Part shown: positions 26,872 through 34,215 of the stretch, in pieces | How the letters are laid out: the number at the start of each line of letters is the position of its first letter | Position numbering within the stretch: the first letter of the stretch is position 1 | Program-made: the position numbers and the translations under genes | Assembly (NCBI GenBank): GCA_910577825.1 | Contig: CAJTOK010000005.1 | Span: 28,792-92,791, forward strand | Direction of reading: 5' to 3' | DNA from: an uncultured Lachnospiraceae bacterium | GTDB taxonomy: Bacteria; Bacillota; Clostridia; Lachnospirales; Lachnospiraceae | DNA length: 64,000 bases | The notes under the pieces: model-generated | Told to the model about the DNA's origin: nothing | Database searches by the model: none | What the model saw: the letters and a program-made list of their open reading frames with translations, nothing else

Positions 26872-28279
26872 GGACAGCCATTGCCTCCATACAAGGAAAC
26901 TTGTATGCTATGTGCCTTATAATTACATAGATGATAACTATATAAGTCAACGGATGATGGGACATCAAAGACTTAGGAAAGATTTATATTGCATTTTAGA
27001 TAATGTTTATAACATTATCTTTTTTTATTTTATAAAAATATATTGCCAGGAAGTGATAAAATACCACAGAAATATACACAAACCGAAGCATACAAATTAT
27101 TTAAACAACACAATTTGAAACCTTTAGAACCATATATTAATTGCAAGGTAAAAATGAAGTGCCTGAACAGCAATGGTTATATAGTTGATATTAATTTAGA
27201 TGATGTAAAGCAAAATAAAGCAGGAAAATTATTTTCTAAAAATAACCGGTTTATATTAGACAATATCAAAAAATATATTTATGATGATACTGATGGCAGC
27301 TATGAATATGTATGTGGGGAATTTAAAAATGCGTATTCTGTTTTTGGTATTATACATAAAAAATGTGGAAGGGTTTTTTATAGTAAATGGTGTAATATAT
27401 ATAGAAATGCAAGCAAAAAAGAACCAAACAGGCATGGTACAAGGTGTCCTTTTTGTGCAGCATCACAATTAGAATCTACACATGCACTTATATTAAAACA
27501 AGTCTGGATGCATGAAAAAGATGGGACTGTTGTTGAAGATATGTCTTGTATTAACCCGGAAACAAACCACCCATTGCCTACTGATATTGTCAACCATACT
27601 GAAAAAATAGCAATTGAAGTCCAGAGCTGGTTTCACGATTTTAACAAAGGGATTATACTGTATTAGAAATGGTTAAACTATTTTTCCCTTATATAGAAAA
27701 AATTCCACCGTATATTGATTTTGGTTATTCTAATAAAATTAACGACGTCAGAATCCAACAAAAACTAAACAGTGGTATTTCTATAAGAGAAATAGCAAAA
27801 TCTGAAAATTGCAAACCACATACAATATATGATGCTATACGGTATGGCCGTATTAGTTATCCCCCAGGTTATAAAAATAAATCATTCAGCCCAGTTGTAC
27901 AGTTAGATACTGCATATAATTATATTTCAGAATATGAAAGCATAAAAAAGGCTGTTGATGCAACTGGAATAAAAAATATATCATCTGTATTATGTTCTAA
28001 AAAACATTACAGTGGCGGATATATCTGGTTTTACAAAGAAGATTATTACAATAATATAATAAAAAATGCAATATAAAAATCCCCAGAGACTGCGGGATAT
28101 ATATGGTAACATATATATTGAAGTTATCCTCCCTGCTTTTAGCGAGAGTAATATACAGTCCGTACTCACACAATAATCCCAAAACGAATGAAATGTGAGA
28201 GCCAGCCAGAAATGACTGGCCACCATATTATATTAAATAATATGGCCAGTAACCAGTCATGGTGAAAGTAACAGATTAG
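26872..28279 (+). mobile_element. Group I intron in the tape measure gene
   Basis: 1,408 bases. The exon end GAGGT (26867-26871) pairs with GCCTC (26883-26887), with the obligatory T-G pair at the splice site (P1). An 8-bp P2 with a GAAA loop spans 26888-26907. GACTG (28088-28092) pairs with CAGTC (28156-28160) as P7, next to a GTAA-capped 9-bp P8-like hairpin. Hairpins near 28,165-28,260 fit P9. The intron ends with G 28279. Joining GGT to TAT restores RIRG-YDEETEEYIGG in frame, as expected for this conserved core. An endonuclease gene lies inside, before P7. Confidence 0.9.
27061..28076 (+). pseudogene. Broken intron-encoded homing endonuclease (Vsr/EDxHD-like plus NUMOD)
   Basis: Two open pieces. 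The first (to TAG at 27,664-27,666) has Cys pairs (RCPFCAASQ), a segment TDIVNHTEKIAIEVQSWFHD with spaced Asp, Glu and His-Asp as in Vsr-like EDxHD endonucleases, and then stops. The second continues in another frame: RDYTVLEMVKLFFPYIEK, a helix-turn-helix (ISIREIAKSENCKPHTIYDA) and a NUMOD1-like motif (PVVQLDTAYNYISEYESI). About 25-30 residues normally between HD and RDY seem deleted with a frame change. The expected start codon after AGGAAGTG is ATA (27061), not ATG. The enzyme is probably dead, so the intron may no longer home. Confidence 0.75.
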
Positions 28280-28813
28280 TATGACGAAGAAACAGAAGAA
28301 TACATTGGCGGTGTTGAACAATTAGCAGGTGAAATTGCAAGCCTTACAAAAACTGCATCTACACCAGGCGGTATCAGCCTGTTTTCTGACGCTGCTAAAA
28401 CAGAATATAAATCAACACGTGAATTACTTAGTGAAATATCTAAGATTTATGATAAACTTTCTGATAAAAACCAGGCACAGCTTCTTGAAGCCCTGGCAGG
28501 AAAACGCAACGGGCAGGCTGTTGCAGCAATTTTAAATAACTATGAGGCTGTAGAAGATTCATTGTATTCAATGGCAAATTCAGCAGGCAATGCAGAAGCA
28601 GAAATGAATACTGCAATGGATTCAATAGAATACAGACTGAACAGCCTGAAAGAAACTGGAACGGGAATAGCCCAGAACCTTTTTGGGCGTGAAGATATTA
28701 AGACAGCCATTGACGGCTTTACAAAACTTGGTGAAGCTGTTGAATGGATAACCTCAAAACTAGGACTGTTTGGCACACTTGGTTTAGGTGTCGGGCTGTT
28801 TGCTGGTATTAAA
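28280..28813 (+). CDS. Tape measure protein, exon 2
   Basis: 178 codons from TAT 28280. It continues the TP901 core (AAKTEYKSTRELLSEISKIY, LLEALAGKRNGQAVAAI, SMANSAGNAEAEM) to LGLGVGLFAGIK. After this the frame runs on for 23 codons into NVGRDKMFSL and a stop at 28880-28882. The native exon probably ends near codon AAA 28811-28813, because joining to ACA 34212 gives GIKTMTKESGKTTL. The exact border is inferred from reading frame and short TAAA similarity at both sides, not proven. Confidence 0.75.
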
Positions 28814-29290
28814 AACGTCGGTAGGGATAAAATGTTTTCCCTTAGTTTTAATTGTTTTATATGCCGACAGCATAGTTTTTAGTCCTTATGGCAAGGATAA
28901 GGACTGTTCTGTGCCTGTCATGTAATACATGGCAGTAAATAAAATCCGTGGCCCATCTGCCACGGAGGCCGATATGGCGTGAATACGCACCTTGTGGTAA
29001 TACAAGGACGGGGAATCTTGTGCCTGCCACTATAATGTGGTACTAAATGAGATCCGCAGGGAAGCCTCACATTATACCCATCCGTATAATGACGGAACCC
29101 CCACTGTAATGAAATGGCTACAGCCACTTAGATGAAACGCTGGTGGAAGAATATACATTCGGGACTGGCTGGAATACAGCAGCATATTACCAGCAGAAAT
29201 CTTACCTCCTGCTTCTGTATTATATTAGGACTCCCATTGCCAGAGTTGGTAAGAAGGCAATAATATAGGTATTTATTAAACATAGAAGAA
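28814..29290 (+). ncRNA. Dense structured RNA at the left end of the insertion
   Basis: No gene lies between 28,883 and 29,517. The left part holds many perfect hairpins in a row: AGGGA/TCCCT just inside the border, enclosed by GTCGG/CCGAC; AGTCCTTAT/ATAAGGACT (28,879-28,903); CATGT/ACATG; CCGTGG/CCACGG; CCTTGT/ACAAGG; CCAC/GTGG; CATTATA/TATAATG; TGGCT/AGCCA; ATTGCC/GGCAAT near 29,235-29,265. The density and GC content exceed those of neighbouring coding DNA and indicate a folded RNA. A group I P1/P7 pair and group II 5' GTGYG or domain V could not be found, so the class is open. A promoter follows at 29,443. Confidence 0.65.
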
Positions 29291-29442
29291 CCAGAACTAT
29301 AAATTAATAGTTATTATTAATGGATTTATACAAGGATTACAATAATTGTATATCGTATGTGTCATAAAGTTATGTATTATTTTTTTTGGTACAGGATACT
29401 GCCCTCTTTTGTTTAATTTGCATTGTTTTTTCTACCATATTA

Positions 29443-29471
29443 TTCACATTTCCATAATATTATGATAGAAT
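29443..29471 (+). promoter_or_regulatory. Predicted sigma-A promoter for the exported protein gene
   Basis: TTCACA (29443-29448), 17 bases, TAGAAT (29466-29471), about 46 bases before the start codon and after the structured RNA. Confidence 0.6.
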
Positions 29472-29517
29472 ATGTTTGTTATCAGTTTTAAATCATATAC
29501 AAAGGGGGAAATTAAAT

Positions 29518-29988
29518 ATGAAACACTTTAAAAAGATAGTAATTGTGTTTATGTGCCTGGCTTTATCATTTCCTTATAACATGTCATCCGCACATTCCGG
29601 AAGGACAGACAGTTCAGGCGGACACCATGATTACAAAAATGCAAGCGGGCTGGGTGATTACCATTACCACTGCGGCGGGTATCCGCCACACCTGCATGAA
29701 AACGGGGTATGCCCTTATTCATCCTCCGCCGGGAACAGTACAAAGCCTAAAACTGCTACCTCTTCTTCATCTTCTGTTACTAAAAAAGTTTCTAAGTATT
29801 ACCAGTCTTCAGTAGTGAAGAAGGTACAAAAGAAACTTAATAAACTGGGGTATAAATGCGGTAAGGCAGATGGCATCTATGGGACAAAGACTAAAAATGC
29901 CATTAAAGATTTCCAGAGTGATGAAGGAATGACAGTTAATGGCGAAATAAAGAAAGCCTTGCTGAAGAAACTGAAAATTAATATTTAA
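29518..29988 (+). CDS. Exported YHYH-domain and peptidoglycan-binding protein
   Basis: 156 residues from ATG 29518 (AAGGGGGAAA upstream). Residues 1-27 are a signal peptide ending near SSAHS. Residues 25-65 carry a His-rich YHYH motif: SSGGHHDYKNASGLGDYHYH, then CGGYPPHLHENG. A Ser/Thr linker follows, then a peptidoglycan-binding_1 domain (VVKKVQKKLNKLGYKCGKAD, with GIYGTKTKNAIKDFQ) at residues 95-150. It would act at the cell wall, perhaps binding metal. It is a lysogeny-expressed cargo candidate with its own promoter and terminator. Confidence 0.85.
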   Translation: MKHFKKIVIVFMCLALSFPYNMSSAHSGRTDSSGGHHDYKNASGLGDYHYHCGGYPPHLHENGVCPYSSSAGNSTKPKTATSSSSSVTKKVSKYYQSSVVKKVQKKLNKLGYKCGKADGIYGTKTKNAIKDFQSDEGMTVNGEIKKALLKKLKINI

Positions 29989-29994
29989 AAATGG

Positions 29995-30022
29995 AGAGCC
30001 TTGATAAGCAGGGCTCTTTTTT
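29995..30022 (+). terminator. Rho-independent terminator
   Basis: AGAGCC pairs with GGCTCT and continues into a run of six T. It isolates the exported protein gene inside the insertion. Confidence 0.8.
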
Positions 30023-30180
30023 AAGATACATACTGAAAATTATTAATTTCAATGAATTTTTTATTTAAAACAGTCCTCTTTTATTATGTTGTTTATAATA
30101 TAATTTCCATTGCTTAAACCCAATAATTACTATATAATGGATAATATTATTTTTTTATGCATAAAAACGGAGGAAAACTA

Positions 30181-30357
30181 ATGAATAATAATAACAAAAC
30201 AAATAAAACTATTATAAGCAATAATATTAAACAAGACAAAAAATATTCATTTTTTACAAAACAGGGTTCACCTGATAAGGGTACTATTACAAAAAAAGAT
30301 ATAGTAAATGCAGCCAGACGGCAAAAAGAAAAAAATAAACCTAGAGAAAGCGAGTGA
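30181..30357 (+). CDS. Small Asn/Lys-rich protein
   Basis: 58 residues from ATG 30181 (ACGGAGGAAAA upstream). It begins MNNNNKTNKT and ends in a basic helix (KDIVNAARRQKEKNKPRE). No motif is recognised. It overlaps the next gene's GTG by four bases, so they form a coupled pair. It may be a cytosolic partner of the membrane protein. Confidence 0.55.
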   Translation: MNNNNKTNKTIISNNIKQDKKYSFFTKQGSPDKGTITKKDIVNAARRQKEKNKPRESE

Positions 30358-31001
30358 TAAAAATTATTTCCCTTAAAGATTTAATATATATTATTCCAGA
30401 TTTAATGAATTTATTTTTATCTGGTTTTATATTTGTATCTGTATATAACTGCCTAAATACCAGAACAAATGATATGTCTTTAACTATAATATGGAGTTTG
30501 TTTATCAGCTATTTAATAAAATTATTTTATTCCCTAATCCATATTATACTATTAAAAAATACATTAATAAACAGCAATATTAAAATATTAGTCTATTCTG
30601 CCACAGGTTTTTTTCTAGCAGTCATCCTTACATATATAAAAAAGACGGGATATTTACAAAAATTATTTTATAATATAAATAACAAGTCCATAAATGATAA
30701 TATTTTTGATGATATTATAGATTATGAAAAACAAACAAGGATGAATATATTTTTGAAATCCTCCAATATTTATTATTCTGGAAGATTTGCAATGCGTGAA
30801 GAAAAAGATTTAGATTCATGGATTATCTTAACAGATTATTGCAGAATAAACAAAGAAACCATTAATGTTATATTTGACCCTGATGATGAAGGCTTAAAAT
30901 CAACTGTTGCAATAAATCTTCACAATATTGAATATATTGAAATAATGTATGAAAATGATTCAAATGTCTGGAAAAGAATAAATTTTGAAACAGACATATA
31001 A
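30354..31001 (+). CDS. Membrane protein (DUF6338-like architecture)
   Basis: 215 residues from GTG 30354 overlapping the previous stop. Three hydrophobic segments lie in the first 100 residues (LIYIIPDLMNLFLSGFIFVS, IIWSLFISYLIKLFYSLIHI and ILVYSATGFFLAVILTYI). A cytosolic beta-rich domain of about 110 residues follows with the words DSWIILTDYC and INLHNIEYIEI. This 3-TM plus small beta-domain layout resembles DUF6338 proteins. The function is unknown. It may have a lysogenic role such as superinfection exclusion, which is only inferred from position in the cargo. Confidence 0.5.
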   Translation: MIKIISLKDLIYIIPDLMNLFLSGFIFVSVYNCLNTRTNDMSLTIIWSLFISYLIKLFYSLIHIILLKNTLINSNIKILVYSATGFFLAVILTYIKKTGYLQKLFYNINNKSINDNIFDDIIDYEKQTRMNIFLKSSNIYYSGRFAMREEKDLDSWIILTDYCRINKETINVIFDPDDEGLKSTVAINLHNIEYIEIMYENDSNVWKRINFETDI

Positions 31002-31044
31002 AATTTTTACATTATTACAATTTAAACATATACAAGGCAGTACG

Positions 31045-31089
31045 CCCACCAAATAAGATTAAAAATAATCTTATCTGGTGGGTCTTTTT
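31045..31089 (+). terminator. Terminator/leader repeat before Bro-N gene
   Basis: CCCACCA pairs with TGGTGGG outside an AATAAGAT/ATCTTAT inner stem, followed by CTTTTT. A diverged copy of this leader lies at 32,565-32,620 upstream of the second antirepressor, so it may be part of their shared control as well as a terminator. Confidence 0.7.
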
Positions 31090-31131
31090 ATTTTATCAAA
31101 GTATAAAAAATTAAACACTGGAGGTATCATT

Positions 31132-31830
31132 ATGAAGTTAAGACTTGTTAAACAAGGGGATTTTCTGGGGACTAAATGTGATTTCTATGTAGATGAGGAC
31201 AATAACATCTATATGAGCAGGACACAGATAGGATATGCGTTAGGGTATTCAAACCCTTCCCATGCTATTCTTGTAATGCACCAAAGGCATAAAGAGCGTA
31301 TGGATAAATTTAGCATTGAAGCCAGGTCGTCACAATTTGTGACCCCCTATAATGGAATTGGAAAAGACAAAAAAGCTTTTATGTATGCAGAGCAAGGGGT
31401 ATATGCCATTTGCGGATATTCAAATAAAGAAATAGCAGAAAAATTTAATGACTGGGTTTACGAAACAATCATATTAATCCGCAAGAACGGCTATTACATA
31501 ACTACAGAAAAAGATGAAAAATGGCTGGGTATAAGACAGGAAACCAAACAAGTCCGCAGAATGGAAACAGATACTATAAAACGTTTTGTATCATATGCAG
31601 AAGGACAAGGCAGTACACACGCAGGACGGTACTACCAGTTATTCACAGACCTTGTACAAAAACATTTAGGAATTGCACCAGGAAGCAGGGATAAACAAGA
31701 CCAGAAAACACTCTTAAGGCTGAAATCCCTTGAAACAGTAGTTGATATGCACCTTGACAGATTAATGGAATTAAATATGCCATACAAGGATATTTTCATC
31801 AATGTAATGGATTTAATAAAGAGTATATAA
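31132..31830 (+). CDS. Bro-N domain antirepressor-like protein
   Basis: 232 residues from ATG 31132 (TGGAGG upstream). Residues 1-125 match the Bro-N/antirepressor pattern: KCDFYVDEDNNIYMSRTQIG, then YALGYSNPSHAI, and KAFMYAEQGVYAICGYS with the end LIRKNGYY. The C-terminal part is helical with ETKQVRRMETDTIKRF and a final coiled region. Such proteins bind DNA or phage repressors and promote lytic switching. Here it is cargo in the tape measure insertion, next to a second antirepressor of another family. Confidence 0.8.
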   Translation: MKLRLVKQGDFLGTKCDFYVDEDNNIYMSRTQIGYALGYSNPSHAILVMHQRHKERMDKFSIEARSSQFVTPYNGIGKDKKAFMYAEQGVYAICGYSNKEIAEKFNDWVYETIILIRKNGYYITTEKDEKWLGIRQETKQVRRMETDTIKRFVSYAEGQGSTHAGRYYQLFTDLVQKHLGIAPGSRDKQDQKTLLRLKSLETVVDMHLDRLMELNMPYKDIFINVMDLIKSI

Positions 31831-32056
31831 TCTTTAACTTCTTTTCAGTTTTATACTGGATAAGAATAATATTTGTTTATTTGCAACAGAATAAAGTATA
31901 CAGATAAGAAAAATAAAAACATAATTTTCACGTAACAGGCAGTTGACTAAAGTGCCAGAAAAGGATAATATATAAATTATAGAACAAAAACTGTCAGAGG
32001 TTTTTACTGGGAAAGTGCGTGCATTAAACCAGATTTGGGCTTGTGAATAAAAATGT

Positions 32057-32096
32057 CCACTAGGAAATATTATGTGTTTTCTAGTGGACTTTTTAT
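32057..32096 (+). terminator. Rho-independent terminator
   Basis: CCACTAG pairs with CTAGTGG across a 17-base loop and is followed by a T run. It separates the Bro-N gene from the toxin locus. Confidence 0.7.
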
Positions 32097-32119
32097 TATT
32101 TTACTATAGTTAAATAACA

Positions 32120-32148
32120 TTGCCAGGCAGCGAAAAATATGGTATATT
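32120..32148 (+). promoter_or_regulatory. Promoter of the type I toxin mRNA
   Basis: TTGCCA (32120-32125), 17 bases ending in TGG, TATATT (32143-32148). Transcription would start near 32,155, giving a leader of about 95 bases. In the leader GGAGGG pairs with CCCTCC, and CCCTCC could also cover the AAAGGAGGG ribosome site, the usual translation block of type I toxins. Confidence 0.75.
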
Positions 32149-32250
32149 GTCAACATGGGAAACCATAGAGCCAAAGGCGGCTTTACCCCTCCTGTAATTT
32201 CGGAGGGTTTTAAAAGCCCTCCAGACCACAAGGAAAGGAGGGTGATAACA

Positions 32251-32346
32251 ATGTATGTTACATATCAGGATTTAATTCAGATAGGTATACTTGTTGTTTC
32301 TCTTGCTAATTTGTTTTACCAGATTTACAAGGGAAAAAAGAAATAG
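32251..32346 (+). CDS. Type I toxin, small holin-like membrane peptide
   Basis: 31 residues from ATG 32251 with a strong AAAGGAGGG site. It begins MYVTYQDLIQIG, has one membrane helix (ILVVSLANLFYQIY) and ends with KGKKK. This is the layout of the TxpA/BsrG/Hol_Tox peptides of Firmicutes, which depolarise or damage the membrane. A hairpin and an antisense promoter downstream complete the locus. It is too short for ordinary gene calling. It would make the insertion (and prophage) costly to lose. Confidence 0.8.
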   Translation: MYVTYQDLIQIGILVVSLANLFYQIYKGKKK

Positions 32347-32437
32347 CCGCCACTACCGCAAATAGTGACGGCTGACGTAAAATGTTAGTCAAACATTAAT
32401 TGGGGTAGAGCCGCTTCTATGGCTTTCCTTTTTCTTA
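32345..32437 (-). ncRNA. Candidate antisense antitoxin RNA
   Basis: Predicted from a promoter on the minus strand (-35 TTGCAC at 32472-32467, 17-base spacer, -10 TATTAT at 32449-32444, with a TG two bases before it). The RNA would start near 32,437 and run towards the toxin's 3' end through the AGCCG-CACTA/TAGTG-CGGCT hairpin (32,345-32,373). On the plus strand AGAGCC/GGCTTT followed by CCTTTTT (32,406-32,437) would end the toxin mRNA, so the two RNAs overlap tail to tail. The left end of the antisense RNA is not defined. Confidence 0.6.
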
Positions 32438-32835
32438 TGCTTAATAATACCACACCCAGCTTAAAAGTGCAAGGGTGAATTTTTTGTCTTAAATGTAAAA
32501 GATTTTAGGGTTATCTTTTTATGGAAATGTAGGCATTAAGAAACAACAAATAAAATATATATGAAGCAATACACTCATCAAATAAGATTATAAATAACTG
32601 TCTTATATGGTGGGTATTTTTAGTTTAATAAGACTATCAAAAAGAAGAATAAGAAAATATAAGATGGAAAACCCACCTTGAAGTTGCCTTATAACCCAGA
32701 AATTTTATAATCCACAAACCTGTACAACAGAACAGAATAATCTCCCACCAGTGAAGATGTTGGTTATAAACCAGACAACATATGTTTTATGGATTATAAA
32801 TTTTGCAATTCTATTAAAACTTTGGAGGTATAGCT
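32374..32835 (+). other. Gap with antitoxin promoter, leader repeat and long inverted repeat
   Basis: After the toxin locus there is a diverged copy of the Bro-N leader (32,565-32,620: ATCAAATAAGATTATAAAT and TATGGTGGGTATTTTTA). There is also an 11-bp inverted repeat TTTATAATCCA/TGGATTATAAA, with arms about 85 bases apart between about 32,705 and 32,805, just ahead of the ORF6N gene. The repeats may be binding sites or an RNA leader; otherwise nothing is seen. Confidence 0.5.
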
Positions 32836-33648
32836 ATGAATGATATCCAGAAAACAGAATATAATGGTATTCTTGTACTTACTACACAGCAGATAGCAAA
32901 AGCATATGGAACAGAACAACAGATTGTTACAAATAATTTTAACAGGAACAAGGATAAATACATAGAAGGTAAACATTATATTTGTCTTAAGGGTGATGAA
33001 TTAAGGGAATTTAGGGCAAAAAATCAAAATGATGTTTTGCAAAATGCTAATAAACTTTACCTCTGGACTAGGAAAGGTGCATTTCTCCACGCAAAATCTC
33101 TTAACACTGATACTGCATGGGAAGTATATGACAGACTGGTTGATGATTATTTCGACAAAAGAGCAGGTTTTATTGGAAATGATATACCAGGTAAAGAAAA
33201 TTCAAAGTTCCTTATGTGCCTGCAAGGTGTAAAATTTTTAGCAGATGATATGAAACTGGCAGAATCAAGCCGTTTATTTATGTATAATGGAGCATTTAAG
33301 GAGTTTGGTTTACCTACAAGTTTTCTTCCGCATTATGAGGATAACGGAAACAGGGAACGCTGTTCTGCCACAGAACTTTTAAACAGAAACCACTGTGGAA
33401 TGAGTACAGCAAAATTCAACCAGCTTCTTGTCAATGCAGGCTTTCTTGAGATTAAAGAAAGAAAATCAAGCAAAGGGGTTATGAAACCGTATAAATCCCT
33501 GACAAGCAGTGGACAAAAATATGGAGTGAACCTGATTAGCGATAAAAACCAGAAGGAAACACAGCCATATTATTATGCTGATACTTTTATGGAACTGTAT
33601 AATATGGCAACAAAAGCTGTTATATATAAGTACACGTTTAATAGATGA
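32836..33648 (+). CDS. ORF6N-type antirepressor
   Basis: 270 residues after TTGGAGG. Residues 5-110 fit the ORF6N domain (NGILVLTTQQIAKAYGTEQQ, NNFNRNKDKYIEGKHYICLK, LYLWTRKGAFLHAKSL and AWEVYDRLVDDYF). The C-terminal 140 residues contain a winged-helix-like part (ATELLNRNHCGMSTAKFNQL with NAGFLEIKERK). Proteins of this type bind DNA or repressor and act in induction or superinfection. Two different antirepressors within 2.5 kb in a tail gene is odd, since such genes normally sit in the lysis-lysogeny region. Confidence 0.85.
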   Translation: MNDIQKTEYNGILVLTTQQIAKAYGTEQQIVTNNFNRNKDKYIEGKHYICLKGDELREFRAKNQNDVLQNANKLYLWTRKGAFLHAKSLNTDTAWEVYDRLVDDYFDKRAGFIGNDIPGKENSKFLMCLQGVKFLADDMKLAESSRLFMYNGAFKEFGLPTSFLPHYEDNGNRERCSATELLNRNHCGMSTAKFNQLLVNAGFLEIKERKSSKGVMKPYKSLTSSGQKYGVNLISDKNQKETQPYYYADTFMELYNMATKAVIYKYTFNR

Positions 33649-33821
33649 TATTATTATAAGCAATGATTATACACATATATTTAAATGATAATTATGATGG
33701 ACAGATGGCTATAGTATAACTGTAATACTGGGGACAGGCTGACGGGCAGGAAAGCACAAACTTTAGTATCTGCTCCAGTTTTAACATAATAAGATGGTTA
33801 TAGGAAGGCGGTGGTTATAAG

Positions 33822-34139
33822 TTAAAAATCGCTCTTGCATTTATTGCAGTGCCATTGTTTACTGGCTTTTGGCATAGCGAAAAAACCAAACAAAGCTATG
33901 CTGCCTGCTTTTGATGCGCCTGATATTTTTTTGGTGTCGGTTGAATGACAGTAAGGACATTCTATGACTGGTTTGGCAGATGGGTAGTTGTATAACCTGT
34001 ATTCATCTTCTGTTATGAGGTCACAGCCACATTTAAAACAACCATAATTCATGTTTTTTGTAAAATCATCATTTTTATCAAAATACCCACCACATTTAGG
34101 ACATCTGAGTGTATTTTTTCTTGTTAAAAATATTCCCAT
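33822..34139 (-). CDS. Zinc-ribbon protein, reverse strand
   Basis: 105 residues from ATG 34139 (TGGAGG seven bases upstream); an ATG 15 bases earlier lacks a ribosome site. Three or four Cys pairs form two zinc ribbons: RCPKCGG with GCFKCGC, and ECPYCHS with HCNKCKSDF. The second pair is separated by a short hydrophobic stretch (AGSIALFGFFAM). This is a common layout of small prophage or host proteins of unknown role. It faces against all other phage genes and has its own promoter, so it is probably expressed in the lysogen. Confidence 0.75.
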   Translation of the reverse strand: MGIFLTRKNTLRCPKCGGYFDKNDDFTKNMNYGCFKCGCDLITEDEYRLYNYPSAKPVIECPYCHSTDTKKISGASKAGSIALFGFFAMPKASKQWHCNKCKSDF

Positions 34140-34152
34140 AGTTATTTCCTCC

Positions 34153-34215
34153 AATAAAATAAATATCTCCTAATAATATTTATTTTATTGTATCATAGTC
34201 TGATATTTAAAACAA
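34153..34215 (-). promoter_or_regulatory. Promoter and hairpin leader of the zinc-ribbon gene
   Basis: Reading on the minus strand: TTGTTT (34215-34210), 17 bases, TACAAT (34192-34187). The leader then forms a perfect 11-bp AT hairpin (AAAATAAATAT/ATATTTATTTT, 34,156-34,186) just before the ribosome site. The -35 element overlaps the start of tape measure exon 3, so the insertion border and this promoter are fused. Confidence 0.65.

Larger units (their letters stand above)
31831..32250 (+). other. Gap holding a terminator, a promoter and the toxin leader
   Basis: From 31,831 to 32,040 I see AT-rich sequence without clear features. A terminator (CCACTAG/CTAGTGG plus T run) lies at 32,057-32,096, a promoter at 32,120-32,148, and a leader of about 95 bases with GGAGGG/CCCTCC pairing precedes the toxin start at 32,251. 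Confidence 0.6.
28814..34211 (+). mobile_element. 5.4 kb gene-carrying insertion splitting the tape measure gene
   Basis: About 5,398 bases between exons 2 and 3. The left end is a hairpin-rich non-coding block of about 470 bases. It is followed by seven genes: exported YHYH/PG-binding protein, small basic protein, membrane protein, Bro-N antirepressor, type I toxin, ORF6N antirepressor and minus-strand Zn-ribbon protein. Several have their own promoters and terminators. No transposase, integrase or endonuclease is inside. Both borders have TAAA, but no long inverted or direct repeats are visible. Internal terminators and a reverse-strand gene make simple RNA splicing hard to picture. DNA excision or plain disruption are the alternatives. 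Confidence 0.7.

Noticed and set aside
28883..29290. tRNA cluster
   Set aside because: The hairpins do not assemble into D, anticodon and T arms with a GTTCRANYC T loop.
28814..34211. Second ordinary group I or group II intron
   Set aside because: No P1 pairing at either candidate exon end, no P7 partner, no GTGYG start and no domain V were found. The insert contains terminators and a reverse-strand gene. Kept as an insertion of unknown type.
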